DNA of 64,000 nucleotides from Acinetobacter harbinensis (GCF_000816495.1 NZ_JXBK01000001.1:1927512-1991511); one strand, 5' to 3'. Numbered from the stretch's first letter, positions 18,060 to 27,929 are shown. Numbers and translations are program-made. Notes: generated by a model not told the origin, from the sequence alone.

Positions 18060-18704
18060 TTAAAAAGGAACCGGCGCATAAAAGGCAACTTCCTGCTCGG
18101 TTTGAGGATGATAAAAACTCAAACGTTCAGCATGTAAACACAAACGCTGCGCCAATTGCTGCTGTGCTGTACTGGCATATAAGGTATCGCCAATAATAGG
18201 ATGGCCTAGGTATTGCATATGTACACGAAGCTGGTGAGATCGACCAGTGATGGGGGTTAACTCCACACGGGTCACCGCCTGTCCTTGAATTTCGAAATGC
18301 TCAGTGGCTTGCCAATGCGTGAAGGCAGGCTTGTGATGGGTCGCGTCGGCAATATGTAATGGCGGGTGCTCAGGATCATAAATCACCGGCACATCGACCG
18401 TGCCTTGACCGTCTAGATGCCCCGCCACTACAGCTTGATAGGTTTTTGATGTTTCGCGCTCTTGGAATTGACGAGAAATGGTTTTTTGCCCCCATTTGCT
18501 CAAACCAAAAACCAAAATACCGGAAGTATCACGGTCTAAACGATGAATCAGTAAGGTGTTAGGTTCTACTTCTAAGAGTCGATTGATGACGCAATCGCGT
18601 AAATCTTCAGTCTTACCGGGAACGGTGAGTACGCCTGCAGGTTTATGGATCACCATAAAATCTTCATCACGATGGATCAGGTGTTCGGTTAGAAAATTAC
18701 TCAA
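18060..18704 (-). CDS. rluA: Pseudouridine synthase RluA
   Basis: Modifies uridine to pseudouridine in 23S rRNA (U746) and tRNA (U32) in E. coli. The 214-residue protein has no S4 domain, matching the short RluA type (219 residues in E. coli). HRLDRDTSG near residue 54 contains the catalytic Asp, and ITGRSHQLRVHM and GHPIIGD complete the fold. The N-terminus VIHKPAGVLTVPG matches the family. It stands alone upstream of rapA on the same strand, 143 nt away. Confidence 0.92.
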   Translation of the reverse strand: MSNFLTEHLIHRDEDFMVIHKPAGVLTVPGKTEDLRDCVINRLLEVEPNTLLIHRLDRDTSGILVFGLSKWGQKTISRQFQERETSKTYQAVVAGHLDGQGTVDVPVIYDPEHPPLHIADATHHKPAFTHWQATEHFEIQGQAVTRVELTPITGRSHQLRVHMQYLGHPIIGDTLYASTAQQQLAQRLCLHAERLSFYHPQTEQEVAFYAPVPF

Positions 18705-19051
18705 TATTCAATTCCAAGCAGATCACGAAAACAAGCCGGCAATGATAGAAAGCTTGGCACAAAATTACAATGCACAATGCGCTAATTGCCGATGGTTTTT
18801 CCGATTTTGATAAAAAATTGTTTTAATACAGTGAAAATGCAATTTTGATCTGTGCTTTAGCCGATAAAAATCCAGCTGGCGTTATATTCAATCAAAGAGG
18901 TGCCCTGAGCATTTAGAATAAATGTTGGCTTAAAACAATTGCATAAGCCATGCAGAGTGAGTCTTTGGTGTATCAAATATCCATTTTTAAAAGGCCATAC
19001 GACCCTAGAATACGCATATATAAGCATTTTAGGGAGGTTAATTATGCCAAG
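18705..19051. other. Intergenic region upstream of rluA
   Basis: This 347-base stretch lies between rluA and gcdH. It is AT-rich and should hold the rluA promoter. I see no convincing gene, hairpin terminator or repeat. An AGGGAGG followed by a four-codon ATG ORF at about 19031-19054 on the plus strand is probably fortuitous. Confidence 0.5.
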
Positions 19052-20275
19052 TTAATTACTAAAAGCGGCAATACCGGTCTGTGCACGGCCTAAAATTAAG
19101 GCATGGATATCGTGGGTCCCTTCGTAGGTATTCACCACCTCTAAATTGACCAAGTGACGTGCCACGCCAAACTCATCACTGATGCCATTGCCGCCCATCA
19201 TGTCGCGGGCAACACGAGCAATATCTAAAGCCTTGCCACAGTTATTGCGCTTAATCAGTGAGGTGCCTTCAACCGAAGCAAGGCCTTCATCCTTCATGCG
19301 GCCAAAACGTAAAGCGATTTGTAAACCTAAGGCGATTTCAGTCTGCATATCGGCCAGTTTCTTTTGAATGAGTTGATTGGCGGCAAGCGGACGGCCAAAC
19401 TGCTGACGATCCATGGTATAGCGATGCGCCGTATGCCAACAGAATTCTGCTGCTCCCATGACGCCCCAAGCGATGCCGTAGCGTGCACTATTTAAACAGG
19501 TAAAAGGACCGCGCAAACCTCGAATTTCTGGAAAGGCATTTTCTTCAGGAACAAAGACGTTATCCATAACAATCTCACCAGTAATGGACGCACGCAAACC
19601 CACTTTGCCGTGAATCGTCGGTGCAGATAGCCCTTGCCAGCCTTTTTCTAAGATAAAACCGCGAATCTCTCCAACATTGCCGGCAGTAGATACTTCTTTT
19701 GCCCAGACCACAAAGACGTCTGCAATCGGGCTATTGGTAATCCACATTTTTGCACCGCTTAAACGATAACCACCGTCTACTTTTTTAGCTCGACTCATCA
19801 TACTGTCAGGGTCAGAGCCGTGATCTGGCTCGGTTAAGCCAAAGCAGCCAATAAATTCACCTGAAGCAAGTTTCGGTAAATATTTTTGTTTCTGCGCTTC
19901 TGAACCAAACTCATTAATCGGCACCATCACCAATGAGCTTTGCACACTGGCCATGGAGCGATAGCCTGAATCGACCCGTTCGATTTCGCGAGCAATTAAA
20001 CCATAGCTGACATAATTTAAACCGGCACCGCCATATTGTTCAGGAATGGTCGGACCTAACAAGCCCAATTCACCCATTTCACGAAAAATTGAAAGATCGG
20101 TTTTTTCATGACGGAATTGCTCCAGTACACGCGGCATCAGCTGACCTTGACTATAAGCCGCAGCCGCATCACGAATCATGCGTTCTTCTTCTGTCAATTG
20201 ACGCTCAATTAAAAAAGGATCTTGCCAATCAAATGGAAAATGTCGTTTCTTAGCTGTATTTGTGATTGGATTCAT
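19052..20275 (-). CDS. gcdH: Glutaryl-CoA dehydrogenase
   Basis: FAD-dependent acyl-CoA dehydrogenase that oxidises and decarboxylates glutaryl-CoA to crotonyl-CoA in lysine and aromatic catabolism. The 407-residue sequence has the GcdH-type N-terminus ([14 protein letters not shown]), the FAD-binding [14 protein letters not shown] and MWITNSP segments, and [14 protein letters not shown], which carries the catalytic Glu. The ATG is preceded by AGGGA. No LysR regulator or CoA-transferase gene, often adjacent in Pseudomonas, is present here. Confidence 0.92.
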   Translation of the reverse strand: MNPITNTAKKRHFPFDWQDPFLIERQLTEEERMIRDAAAAYSQGQLMPRVLEQFRHEKTDLSIFREMGELGLLGPTIPEQYGGAGLNYVSYGLIAREIERVDSGYRSMASVQSSLVMVPINEFGSEAQKQKYLPKLASGEFIGCFGLTEPDHGSDPDSMMSRAKKVDGGYRLSGAKMWITNSPIADVFVVWAKEVSTAGNVGEIRGFILEKGWQGLSAPTIHGKVGLRASITGEIVMDNVFVPEENAFPEIRGLRGPFTCLNSARYGIAWGVMGAAEFCWHTAHRYTMDRQQFGRPLAANQLIQKKLADMQTEIALGLQIALRFGRMKDEGLASVEGTSLIKRNNCGKALDIARVARDMMGGNGISDEFGVARHLVNLEVVNTYEGTHDIHALILGRAQTGIAAFSN

Positions 20276-20696
20276 TGCTTTTCTATCCCTGATTGTCTTC
20301 TTAATCCTTCATTCGATGCTAAGCTTAGCGGGTAAAAATTTCAAATGATAAATTCGTACCCAGATATTCCATTTAAGCATCGCTTGCTTTTTATCCTGCT
20401 TAAAAACCAAGTTCAGCTATCCATTCAAGTTTAGATAACGCAATTTTTATTTTTGGTTCTGTAGGATCTATTGCTAGTGCAGTCTAAAAACCAGATAAAA
20501 ATAACTTTCAATTTCGATCAATATTGATTTATACAGTAATTTTAAATGTAACGAGATTGTCTTAACGATTGAATTTTATAATGATTATTTTAGTCGCAGA
20601 TTAAAATTTAAAGCATAAATTCATATTAAATTTCAATAGTATCAAGGCCGCAAGCACTCAGTCTGGCTAAATGCTTACGGTGTGGATCAATACAGA
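20276..20696. other. Leader and promoter region of gcdH
   Basis: This 421-base AT-rich stretch separates hemL from gcdH on the same strand. At 20648-20680 arms CCGCAAGCA / TGCTTACGG (one mismatch, 15-nt loop) could form a weak hairpin after hemL but lack a T tract. Nothing else is recognisable. Confidence 0.4.
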
Positions 20697-21998
20697 CTAC
20701 CCTTTCATTTCAGCAAATGTCTCTGCTGCGGCCTGAATAGTAAAGGCAATATCTTCATCACTGTGTGCCGCTGACATAAAACCGGCTTCAAATGCAGAGG
20801 GTGCTAAATTGACACCACGTTTAAGCATACCGTGGAAAAACTTACGAAAAGCAGCCACATCGCATTTCAACATCGAGTCAAAACTGGTGATGTCTTGTTG
20901 GTCGGTAAAATATAAACCAAACATACCACCGGCTTGCTGCGTTCTAAAGGCAATACCGGCTTCATCTGCTGCGGCTTGTAAACCTGCCAATAATTTTGCC
21001 AATTGCGCTGTCAGCTGTTCATAGAAACCATCAACACGTAAATGTTTAAACATTTCAATTCCAGCACGCATCGCCAATGGATTGCCTGACAATGTGCCTG
21101 CTTGATACACTTTACCCAGCGGTGCAATACATTCCATCACTTCACGTTTACCACCAAAGGCACCCACCGGTAGACCGGCACCAATAATTTTACCTAAAGT
21201 GGTTAAATCTGGAGTCACGCCATAATGCGCTTGCGCACCGCCTAAAGCCACGCGAAAACCGGTCATCACTTCATCAATAATAAACACTGAGCCGTGCTCA
21301 TCACAAACATCACGTATGGCCTGTAAAAAGCCATCAATCGGTTTCACCAAGTTCATGTTGCCAGCAACCGGCTCTACAATCACACCGGCAATTTCTGAAC
21401 CAAATTTTGCAAAGCATTCTTTTAGCATTGCAATATCGTTATACGGCAGCGTTAAAGTATGTTTGGCAAAGTCAGCAGGTACACCGGCTGATGTGGCTTC
21501 ACCTTCACCATTGGTCAACATGCCCGAGCCTGCTTTAACTAAAAGCGAGTCTGAGTGACCGTGATAACAGCCTTCAAATTTTACAATTTTGTCACGCCCC
21601 GTATAGCCACGCGCCAAACGAATTGCGGTCATGGTCGCTTCAGTACCGGAGTTGGTCATGCGTACCATTTCAATAGATGGCATGATTTCACAAATAATAT
21701 CTGCCAACGTGGTTTCATGTACGGTTGGCGCACCAAAGCTTAAACCGTCGACAGCGGCCTCTTGTACCGCTTTGATAATGGCAGGATGCGCGTGGCCTAA
21801 AATCATCGGTCCCCATGAACCGACGTAATCGACATAACGCTTACCATCGACATCGTATAAATACGCACCTTTGGCTTTTTCAATAAAGACAGGCGTACCA
21901 CCCACGCCATTAAAAGCACGTACCGGTGAATTGACCCCACCTGGAATATGTTTACTGGCTTGTTTAAACAATTGTTCTTGCTTTGGAGATAAGCTCAT
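20697..21998 (-). CDS. hemL: Glutamate-1-semialdehyde 2,1-aminomutase
   Basis: PLP enzyme converting glutamate-1-semialdehyde to 5-aminolevulinate in the C5 route of haem synthesis. Its 433 residues match the family length. [10 protein letters not shown] lies near the N-terminus, the PLP-phosphate segment [10 protein letters not shown] is near residue 120, DEVMTGFR supplies the Asp to the PLP nitrogen, and [17 protein letters not shown] holds the Schiff-base Lys. It lies 39 nt downstream of thiE on the same strand and could be co-transcribed with it. Confidence 0.96.
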   Translation of the reverse strand: MSLSPKQEQLFKQASKHIPGGVNSPVRAFNGVGGTPVFIEKAKGAYLYDVDGKRYVDYVGSWGPMILGHAHPAIIKAVQEAAVDGLSFGAPTVHETTLADIICEIMPSIEMVRMTNSGTEATMTAIRLARGYTGRDKIVKFEGCYHGHSDSLLVKAGSGMLTNGEGEATSAGVPADFAKHTLTLPYNDIAMLKECFAKFGSEIAGVIVEPVAGNMNLVKPIDGFLQAIRDVCDEHGSVFIIDEVMTGFRVALGGAQAHYGVTPDLTTLGKIIGAGLPVGAFGGKREVMECIAPLGKVYQAGTLSGNPLAMRAGIEMFKHLRVDGFYEQLTAQLAKLLAGLQAAADEAGIAFRTQQAGGMFGLYFTDQQDITSFDSMLKCDVAAFRKFFHGMLKRGVNLAPSAFEAGFMSAAHSDEDIAFTIQAAAETFAEMKG

Positions 21999-22037
21999 GA
22001 AGGTACTCGACTAAAAATTAAATCAATCAAAAATATT

Positions 22038-22658
22038 TTATGCTGTCGCTTGAAAAAGTGCAGACCATTCATCTAAGCGTTTAGGGATGGCATACATAGG
22101 CAGTCCCAATATATCACTAATCACTGCGCAATAATCTGCACCAGATTCAATCACTACTTTTGAATTTTCAACGGTTAAACCGCCAATCGCACAGAGTGGC
22201 ACGTTCAGTTTTTCTTGGGCAAGTTTCAAGGTTTCTAAGCCAATGTTTCCTGCTTCAGGTTTGCTGTCGGTGGCATAAATTGCACCAAAGGCCACATAAT
22301 TTGCACCGTCACGAACCGCCTGTGCAGCCAGTTCAAGTGAGTTATTACAGCTGCGACCAATCAACACACCTTGAGGCAAACGCGCAACAGCTTCAACGAT
22401 TGAACCATCATCTTGACCCAAATGTACCCCTACACCGTATTTAACCGCCATTTCAAGATCGTCATTAATCACAAAAGGTACACCGTATTCAGCACACATG
22501 GCTTTCATATACTCAATTTCATAAAGCTGGTCTGCTTTGGCGACTTGTTTACGACGGTATTGCAAGACGGCAATGCCACCGTTCGCCATTGCCCCTTCTA
22601 ACTTCGCCAATAAAACCTCTGTCGGATCATCATTGGTAATGAGATATAAACCACGCAT
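22038..22658 (-). CDS. thiE: Thiamine-phosphate synthase
   Basis: Joins the pyrimidine diphosphate and thiazole phosphate to form thiamine phosphate. The 206-residue TIM barrel has QYRRK near residue 33, NDDLEMAVKYGVGVHLGQDD in the middle, GRSCNN and a phosphate-binding AIGGL near the C-terminus. thiS and thiG, which make the thiazole, lie 39 kb away in this window. No TPP riboswitch consensus is visible upstream. Confidence 0.92.
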   Translation of the reverse strand: MRGLYLITNDDPTEVLLAKLEGAMANGGIAVLQYRRKQVAKADQLYEIEYMKAMCAEYGVPFVINDDLEMAVKYGVGVHLGQDDGSIVEAVARLPQGVLIGRSCNNSLELAAQAVRDGANYVAFGAIYATDSKPEAGNIGLETLKLAQEKLNVPLCAIGGLTVENSKVVIESGADYCAVISDILGLPMYAIPKRLDEWSALFQATA

Positions 22659-22771
22659 AAAAAAACTGCCAAAATTTAAACTTGTTCTATTATAGGCCGA
22701 ACATCTAACAGATTCAGTCTATTTAAAGAACAATAGCGCGCTTACCTCAACTTAACCGTCAACAGGCGCAT

Positions 22772-22803
22772 AAAAAAAGCCTAGAGAAGGTCTCTCTAGG
22801 CTT
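22772..22803 (-). terminator. Terminator downstream of the DUF962 gene
   Basis: An 11-bp perfect stem AAGCCTAGAGA / TCTCTAGGCTT is flanked by an A run at 22772-22778, giving a T tract on the minus strand. It lies upstream of thiE and ends transcription from the DUF962 gene. Confidence 0.85.
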
Positions 22804-22863
22804 GGAAAACTTTAAAATTGGATAATTACTCAATCAAGCCAAAACTTAATCCAGTAAACAATG

Positions 22864-22965
22864 ATTCTATTAATAGAATATTCACTCTATTAATGCAAGT
22901 CTTTGCACAATAAATTTTACTCTTTTTTACCTGACAGTAAATTCTTTCAGCGTAATACGCTGAAA
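22864..22965. repeat. Palindrome plus hairpin downstream of the DUF962 gene
   Basis: A perfect 16-bp palindrome ATTCTATTAATAGAAT lies at 22864-22879, with a partial copy (TCTATTAAT) about 8 nt later. A separate 9-bp hairpin TTTCAGCGT / ACGCTGAAA with a 3-nt loop lies at 22945-22965, just after the DUF962 stop. Neither has a T tract. They may be mRNA-end structures or binding sites. Confidence 0.4.
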
Positions 22966-22983
22966 AGGCCATCAATATCGGCT

Positions 22984-23370
22984 TTATTCAGTCGATATTT
23001 TATCTAAATCATGATTTATTAGGCTTAAGTTGCCACGCACCACATCGGAGAACATGCGCCAATCTGAAATAAAACTATACAGCGGTTGTTTAAAACTGGC
23101 CGGTTTATTTTTCTCAAAAACAAAGTGTCCAATCCATGCACATGCATAGCCTGACAGTAAGCCATACAGCAGATATTTAGGTTTTTTTTGCCATAGGGCT
23201 TTGCTAAAGCAATACAGTCCGACACTACTTCCAAATACATGCAAACGGCGACTGATTAAATGGTGATGTTCAGTTAAATAGAAGCGGTAAAACGCATGAT
23301 AATTTTGAATAGGCAGCTGCGGTTTTAAGGCTAAATTATGGGCTGTTTTTAGGGTTATCGGGGCATTCAT
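22984..23370 (-). CDS. DUF962 / Mpo1-like membrane protein
   Basis: A 128-residue protein with hydrophobic segments and the DUF962 pattern: FYRFYLTEHHHLISRRLHVFGS near residue 27, then GHFVFEKNKPASFKQPLYSFISDWRMF near residue 82. Yeast Mpo1 in this family is a dioxygenase acting on 2-hydroxy fatty acids, with conserved His residues of the kind seen here. Bacterial members are uncharacterised. It is divergent from the CYTH-CHAD genes, and a terminator follows. Confidence 0.8.
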   Translation of the reverse strand: MNAPITLKTAHNLALKPQLPIQNYHAFYRFYLTEHHHLISRRLHVFGSSVGLYCFSKALWQKKPKYLLYGLLSGYACAWIGHFVFEKNKPASFKQPLYSFISDWRMFSDVVRGNLSLINHDLDKISTE

Positions 23371-23626
23371 GTGCGTGGCTCATATTATTTTCATTTAACT
23401 TAGCGCATATTTCATCCAAATAGAAGTCTAATTTTGCCTTGTACACCAAGTAACGCGCGCACAATCCTTTCGTCAAGTCTTACATGCAAAAGCATTTCCG
23501 CTACAATCGCCTATTGAATATTAAAAACACCCTGCCAGTGCGCTAAAGACGAAATTCTATCACCAAGTCGCACGGCAAAATGAGGCATTTCAATGTTGCA
23601 GTGTACTCAAAAAATTAGGATGAAAG

Positions 23627-25090
23627 ATGATGGTCGAAGTTGAGTTAAAATTTCAGATTCCTGAAGCACGACGTAATGCGTTACTCAAAGCATTAGATGC
23701 TAAAAAATCGCAAATCATCCCACTTAAAGCAAAATATTATGATACGCAAGACGGTCTACTTTCGCAGCACGGCGTGGCTTTACGACAACGTCTTGAAGGT
23801 ACGCGTTGGGTTCAAACCTTAAAAGCTGCCGGCAAAAGCCATGTACATCGCTTTGAACATAATTATGATTTAGGCGAACTTGAAGATGCACCGGAACTGG
23901 ATTTAATCATTTACACAGAGCATGCTGAAGCAGAGCAGATTTTAAAGCACGCCTTAGGCGACTCACACGCCGAACTGAAACTACAATTTGAGACGGATAT
24001 TCAACGTACTTTTCGCGTGATGCACTTTGAAGACACAGAGATTGAAGTCAGTTTAGATGTCGGTGAAGTACGCACTGCAACTGCCCAGCATGCCATGCAT
24101 GAAGTCGAATTTGAACTTAAAAGCGGTTCGGTACACTCTCTTTTGGCTTTTAGTTTTGAATGGGTGAAAAAATATCAATTGTGGTTAGATGTGCGTAGTA
24201 AGGCTGAAATAGGTCATCTGCTGGCGCGTCAGCAAACTGTCAGTCCTGCAAGCATGTGCAAAGAATTTACTTTAAGCAAGAAAGATGCGGCCAATAAAAA
24301 CTTACGTCTACTGATTGCGCAACAACTGCAACATTTATTGCCTAATATTGCGGCTATTTCTGCACAGGTCGCAGAAAAAGAACACATTCAACAAGCACAA
24401 CTGGCGTTGGAGCATCTACATTTAACGCTATTGTTGTTTAAAGACTGGAACGCTGCGATTGCAGATAAATGGGCCATGCAAATTGGCGCCTTTAAACAGC
24501 AGTTTGAGCATTTGCAGCACTTAGAGCATATGCAAAATACTTTGGGTAAATTTTTACAAAATCCCAATACCGCAGCGAATCTCAGTAGAGACATCTTATA
24601 TGCCAAAGAAAAGTTATCTCACTTGGTTCGCTCTACGCAAAACGTGCATCATTATTTAGAATTATTGATGTTTAGTTTAGCGCAAGACGATGCCGCTCAA
24701 ACACATGACCTAAAGTGGTTTGCCCAAAATACATTGCAAAATCAGTATAAAAAACTGCAAGACAGCTTAGTGGCAGCAGAGATTACTGACTTTGAAAGTT
24801 TAGATAAATTAGCCAGTAACATTCATGAATTAAAATTTAGCTTTGCTATTTTAACCTCCATTTATGATGTGAAAAATTTGCAAAAATACAGTAAGGCTTT
24901 AAATGATGCACAACTTGCGGCCAGTGAGTATCAAATCCTTGCATCTTCGGCCAACTATATTCAGCAAACTGAACTTGAAGCCAGTGACTGGTTTGTATTG
25001 GGTTGGCTGACGGCCAAGCAAGAAGTCTATGCACAAAGTTTACGAGAAGCGACTGAACAATTTTTAGTGAGCCGAAAATTCATTAAATAA
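23627..25090 (+). CDS. CYTH-domain protein with a decayed CHAD domain
   Basis: A 487-residue relative of E. coli YgiF (inorganic triphosphatase). The N-terminal CYTH domain (residues ~1-200) keeps the signature EVELKF, KYYDT, LRQRL, QTLK and EVSLD that lines the triphosphate tunnel. The C-terminal half aligns by position with the CHAD domain of the next gene, but the basic CHAD motifs are gone: where the paralogue has HQTRVAIRRL this one has QQAQLALEHL, and where it has RKRVKRLRY this one has HELKFSFAI. CHAD domains bind polyphosphate through these His/Arg/Lys residues, so this copy has probably lost that. An ATG three nt into the gene is an alternative start. Confidence 0.85.
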   Translation: MMVEVELKFQIPEARRNALLKALDAKKSQIIPLKAKYYDTQDGLLSQHGVALRQRLEGTRWVQTLKAAGKSHVHRFEHNYDLGELEDAPELDLIIYTEHAEAEQILKHALGDSHAELKLQFETDIQRTFRVMHFEDTEIEVSLDVGEVRTATAQHAMHEVEFELKSGSVHSLLAFSFEWVKKYQLWLDVRSKAEIGHLLARQQTVSPASMCKEFTLSKKDAANKNLRLLIAQQLQHLLPNIAAISAQVAEKEHIQQAQLALEHLHLTLLLFKDWNAAIADKWAMQIGAFKQQFEHLQHLEHMQNTLGKFLQNPNTAANLSRDILYAKEKLSHLVRSTQNVHHYLELLMFSLAQDDAAQTHDLKWFAQNTLQNQYKKLQDSLVAAEITDFESLDKLASNIHELKFSFAILTSIYDVKNLQKYSKALNDAQLAASEYQILASSANYIQQTELEASDWFVLGWLTAKQEVYAQSLREATEQFLVSRKFIK

Positions 25091-25099
25091 TAGAGACTA

Positions 25100-25174
25100 T
25101 TGTAAGCATAAAGCGTATTGCCTGACATTGACGACTGCACAAAATGATCGCGGCTCTACGCTTTATGCTTACAA
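25100..25174. repeat. 75-bp inverted-repeat structure between the CYTH genes
   Basis: Perfect 18-nt arms starting TTGTAAGCATAAAG at 25100-25117 and ending its complement at 25157-25174 enclose a 39-nt spacer. It starts 9 nt after the first CYTH gene's stop. There is no following T tract of terminator type, although TTTTTTT occurs about 14 nt later. It may be an RNA processing or attenuation structure, or a short repetitive element. Confidence 0.6.
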
Positions 25175-25254
25175 GCCAACACTGCCCTTTTTTAAGCGCT
25201 CGTTTACAATCAAACTCATAATAACAGCGGCGTAAAAGTTGCAGGAGTTTAAGC

Positions 25255-26715
25255 ATGAACGAAATAGAATTAAAATTTCAGATTCCCCTTACTGAGCAAA
25301 AAAGACTGTATCAATGGTTTTTGTCTAAAAATGCCCGCTCTGTTGCTTTGTATGCAAAATACTATGACACGCCCGAGCGACATTTAGCCCAACAGCACAT
25401 ATGCTTGCGCCAACGTTTGCAGGGTAAAACGTGGATTCAAACCTTAAAGGCTCCAAGTCAGCATCAACTAAAACGTTTTGAATTAGAAATTAATTTGGGT
25501 GAGCTAGATAATCCGGCATTAGATTTAAACATTTATCACGCGCATCCCAAAGCCCAAAAAATACTTAAACACAGCCTAGCCAAGCAAGCCAAAAACTTGA
25601 CGGTACACTTTGAAACTGAAGTGAATCGCTTGGTGCATTTGGTTCAGTATAAACAAGCAGAAATTGAGATAAGTTTAGATCGCGGTGAGATTCGGCAAGA
25701 TCTGCGCAGCCTAGCCATTTATGAAATTGAATTTGAGCTAAAACAAGGTTCTGTACACCAACTGATTGAATTTATTCAGCCGTGGATCAAAGAATATCAA
25801 TTGTGGCTCGATGTTCGAAGTAAAGCACAGCGCGGAGATGCGTTGGCACAGGATTTAGACGTATCCGCCGTGCAATTTGCCATGCCACTGTATTTAAAGC
25901 AGCAAGATTCAAGCGCTACGGCTTTTAAAAAAATGCTGAATAATGCGCTACAACATCTACTGCCCAATGCTACAGCGCTGGCGGCCAAGCAGTATAATAG
26001 CGAGCATATTCATCAGACCCGTGTTGCCATTCGACGCTTAACAACGATCTTGCGCACTTTTACTGAGGAGGCAAAGGCTGTAGATGCCAACTGGCAAGCT
26101 CAGCTAAAGACCCTGTTTCGTCAGCTGAGTTCAACTCGTGATCGTGATGCTTTAACTGAAAGTCTATTGCCAAAACTGCTTGCGGCAGGTGCGCCTTATG
26201 TTGAGTTCCCCCAAATTGCTGAACCACAGGCGGTGGTAATTGAAGATATTTTTCGCACTGTAGACACGGTGAATCTTATGTTGGCTTTATTGCAATTCGT
26301 GCATCAGCCGGCTGAAAAATCCAAAAAACCAATATTTAAAAAACAACTCAGCAAAAAATTACAGACATTACATCGGCAAATTTGTACCGATGCCGCGCAC
26401 TTTTTAGAATTAGATGATGCATCACGACATCGCACACGTAAACGAGTCAAACGCTTACGTTATGTGGTGGAATTGCTGGCTGCGCTTTATACAGCAAAAC
26501 AGGTCAAACAGTATTTAAAAGCCTTAAAAGTCGTACAAGAAAATTTGGGAGAATATAACGACTTAATCGTGGCTGAAACGCTGTTTCAAAGTATTGTGCA
26601 ACGTAAACAGAAAGTTTGGTTTATCTTAGGTTGGATTGCCAATGAGAAAACCTATGTTTTGCAACAGGCACAGCTACATTTAGCCAAGTTGTCTAAAACC
26701 AAGACGTTTTGGTAA
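25255..26715 (+). CDS. CYTH-CHAD protein (YgiF-like)
   Basis: A 486-residue protein with an N-terminal CYTH triphosphatase domain (signature EIELKF at residues 3-8, KYYDT, LRQRL, QTLK, EISLD) and an intact C-terminal CHAD domain from about residue 220. CHAD signatures are HQTRVAIRRL at 253-262, STRDRDAL, and HRTRKRVKRLRY near 400. CYTH proteins of this type hydrolyse tripolyphosphate, and CHAD domains bind polyphosphate. It is a tandem paralogue of the preceding gene with the same layout and length, separated by 164 nt that include the inverted repeat; a GCAGGAG precedes the ATG. Confidence 0.9.
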   Translation: MNEIELKFQIPLTEQKRLYQWFLSKNARSVALYAKYYDTPERHLAQQHICLRQRLQGKTWIQTLKAPSQHQLKRFELEINLGELDNPALDLNIYHAHPKAQKILKHSLAKQAKNLTVHFETEVNRLVHLVQYKQAEIEISLDRGEIRQDLRSLAIYEIEFELKQGSVHQLIEFIQPWIKEYQLWLDVRSKAQRGDALAQDLDVSAVQFAMPLYLKQQDSSATAFKKMLNNALQHLLPNATALAAKQYNSEHIHQTRVAIRRLTTILRTFTEEAKAVDANWQAQLKTLFRQLSSTRDRDALTESLLPKLLAAGAPYVEFPQIAEPQAVVIEDIFRTVDTVNLMLALLQFVHQPAEKSKKPIFKKQLSKKLQTLHRQICTDAAHFLELDDASRHRTRKRVKRLRYVVELLAALYTAKQVKQYLKALKVVQENLGEYNDLIVAETLFQSIVQRKQKVWFILGWIANEKTYVLQQAQLHLAKLSKTKTFW

Positions 26716-26752
26716 TGAACCGTTTAGCAGGCATTTACAGTTGACTCATGTA

Positions 26753-27385
26753 TTAGCGATATTTACCAAAAATTTTCCACGTCTCATTGTCCGCTAAAGG
26801 GTCGCTATAACTGTCATTACGCTGTTTGCGCGGTTTGTCTCGTGCATCAACCAATTCAAAATGTGGTTCAGTGCTCAATACAATTCCATTGACATAAAAT
26901 CGCGTTCGTGTGTATTCACTTTGCCCATGCTGAAACACATAGGTACGCAAATCGACAAACTCCCGATGAGCCACCAATACCGCTGTGTCATCACTTTCCA
27001 GCCAAGCATGCATTGCTTGAATTTCTGCTGCTGTGTATTGCCCACATTTTTCCACTAGACTGCCTACACCGCGAAAGGTTTTAGACTCTTTGGCACGGGT
27101 TTTATTAATACGAATCCGATCGACATGAAAATAAAATAACGGCAAATTTAGATGGCTCGGCAAATGAATCGCATCTAACACTTCATCTTGCATAAAGGGC
27201 TGAAATAAATCCTGCGCCCTTTCAATCAAACCACTCCATTGCCGATAATAGTCGTCCACCTCTATTTTCGAGGCATAGTAAATGGGTAATCCTTCGACAT
27301 TGGCTAAATTTTCCGGTGGCCAAATGGTTTGCCTTAATAAGGCAATGTCACTTTTTAAACGCTGTACCGCAATTGCATCTTGCAT
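26753..27385 (-). CDS. Hypothetical protein
   Basis: A 210-residue soluble protein with no recognised domain. It is charged, with a Trp-Pro-Pro near residue 22, a helical first half, a basic KTRAKESKTFRGVG segment near residue 94 and a C-terminal tail rich in Asp/Asn/Lys. An AGAG lies 8 nt before the ATG. It is transcribed toward the CYTH-CHAD genes and away from the DUF3144 gene, so no operon context helps. Confidence 0.7.
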   Translation of the reverse strand: MQDAIAVQRLKSDIALLRQTIWPPENLANVEGLPIYYASKIEVDDYYRQWSGLIERAQDLFQPFMQDEVLDAIHLPSHLNLPLFYFHVDRIRINKTRAKESKTFRGVGSLVEKCGQYTAAEIQAMHAWLESDDTAVLVAHREFVDLRTYVFQHGQSEYTRTRFYVNGIVLSTEPHFELVDARDKPRKQRNDSYSDPLADNETWKIFGKYR

Positions 27386-27493
27386 TTAATGCTCTCTTAC
27401 ATACTTAGGCTATTTTTAGATTAAGCCAAAGGTTTAGTTTCTGCAAGCCTTTGCCTATAATATGCCATTAGATCGTTTTTGTAGGAAAAGTTC

Positions 27494-27889
27494 ATGGTTC
27501 AAAAGATTGAAGCAACAGATGTAACCGAAGAAGAAGCGTTAAATGCTGCTTTTTTTGAACGTGCAGATGAATTTATTAAACAAGCCAATGATTTTTGTCG
27601 CGTTGAAAAAGGTTCGCCAGTTAAACCCACGGAAATACGTGGCCAAGTCAGCGCGGCAATGCTGTTTGGTACGGCGCGTTTTAACACGTGGGTAGCCGCC
27701 AATAACTTTAAAGATGGCAATGAGATGCGGGATGCCAAAGATCAAGTGATGTCGTATATGATGCAGCAATTCCAAATGATGCTTGAAGACAACTATGATG
27801 AATACTGCGAACAGTTTGAAAACTATTTGCGCTTTCGTCATAACGAAGAATTCCATGCCAATAAACACAATCACGATCACAAGCATTAA
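27494..27889 (+). CDS. DUF3144 family protein
   Basis: A 131-residue soluble acidic protein. FFERADEFIKQANDF at about residues 20-34 and VSAAMLFGTARFNTWVAA near 52-69 match my memory of DUF3144, whose function is unknown. The C-terminal tail is His/Asn/Lys-rich (HNHDHKH) and might bind metal. AGGAAAAG precedes the ATG and a terminator follows, so it is a single-gene unit. Confidence 0.8.
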   Translation: MVQKIEATDVTEEEALNAAFFERADEFIKQANDFCRVEKGSPVKPTEIRGQVSAAMLFGTARFNTWVAANNFKDGNEMRDAKDQVMSYMMQQFQMMLEDNYDEYCEQFENYLRFRHNEEFHANKHNHDHKH

Positions 27890-27905
27890 GTCGTAATAAT
27901 CGAGT

Positions 27906-27929
27906 AAAAAGCCTGTCAGGGCTTTTTTT
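27906..27929 (+). terminator. Terminator of the DUF3144 gene
   Basis: Stem AAAAAGCC / GGCTTTTT with a 6-nt loop, followed by more T residues, 17 nt after the stop. Confidence 0.8.

Noticed and set aside
22659-22771. TPP riboswitch upstream of thiE
   Set aside because: No recognisable thi-box consensus here, nor in the region before thiS-thiG.
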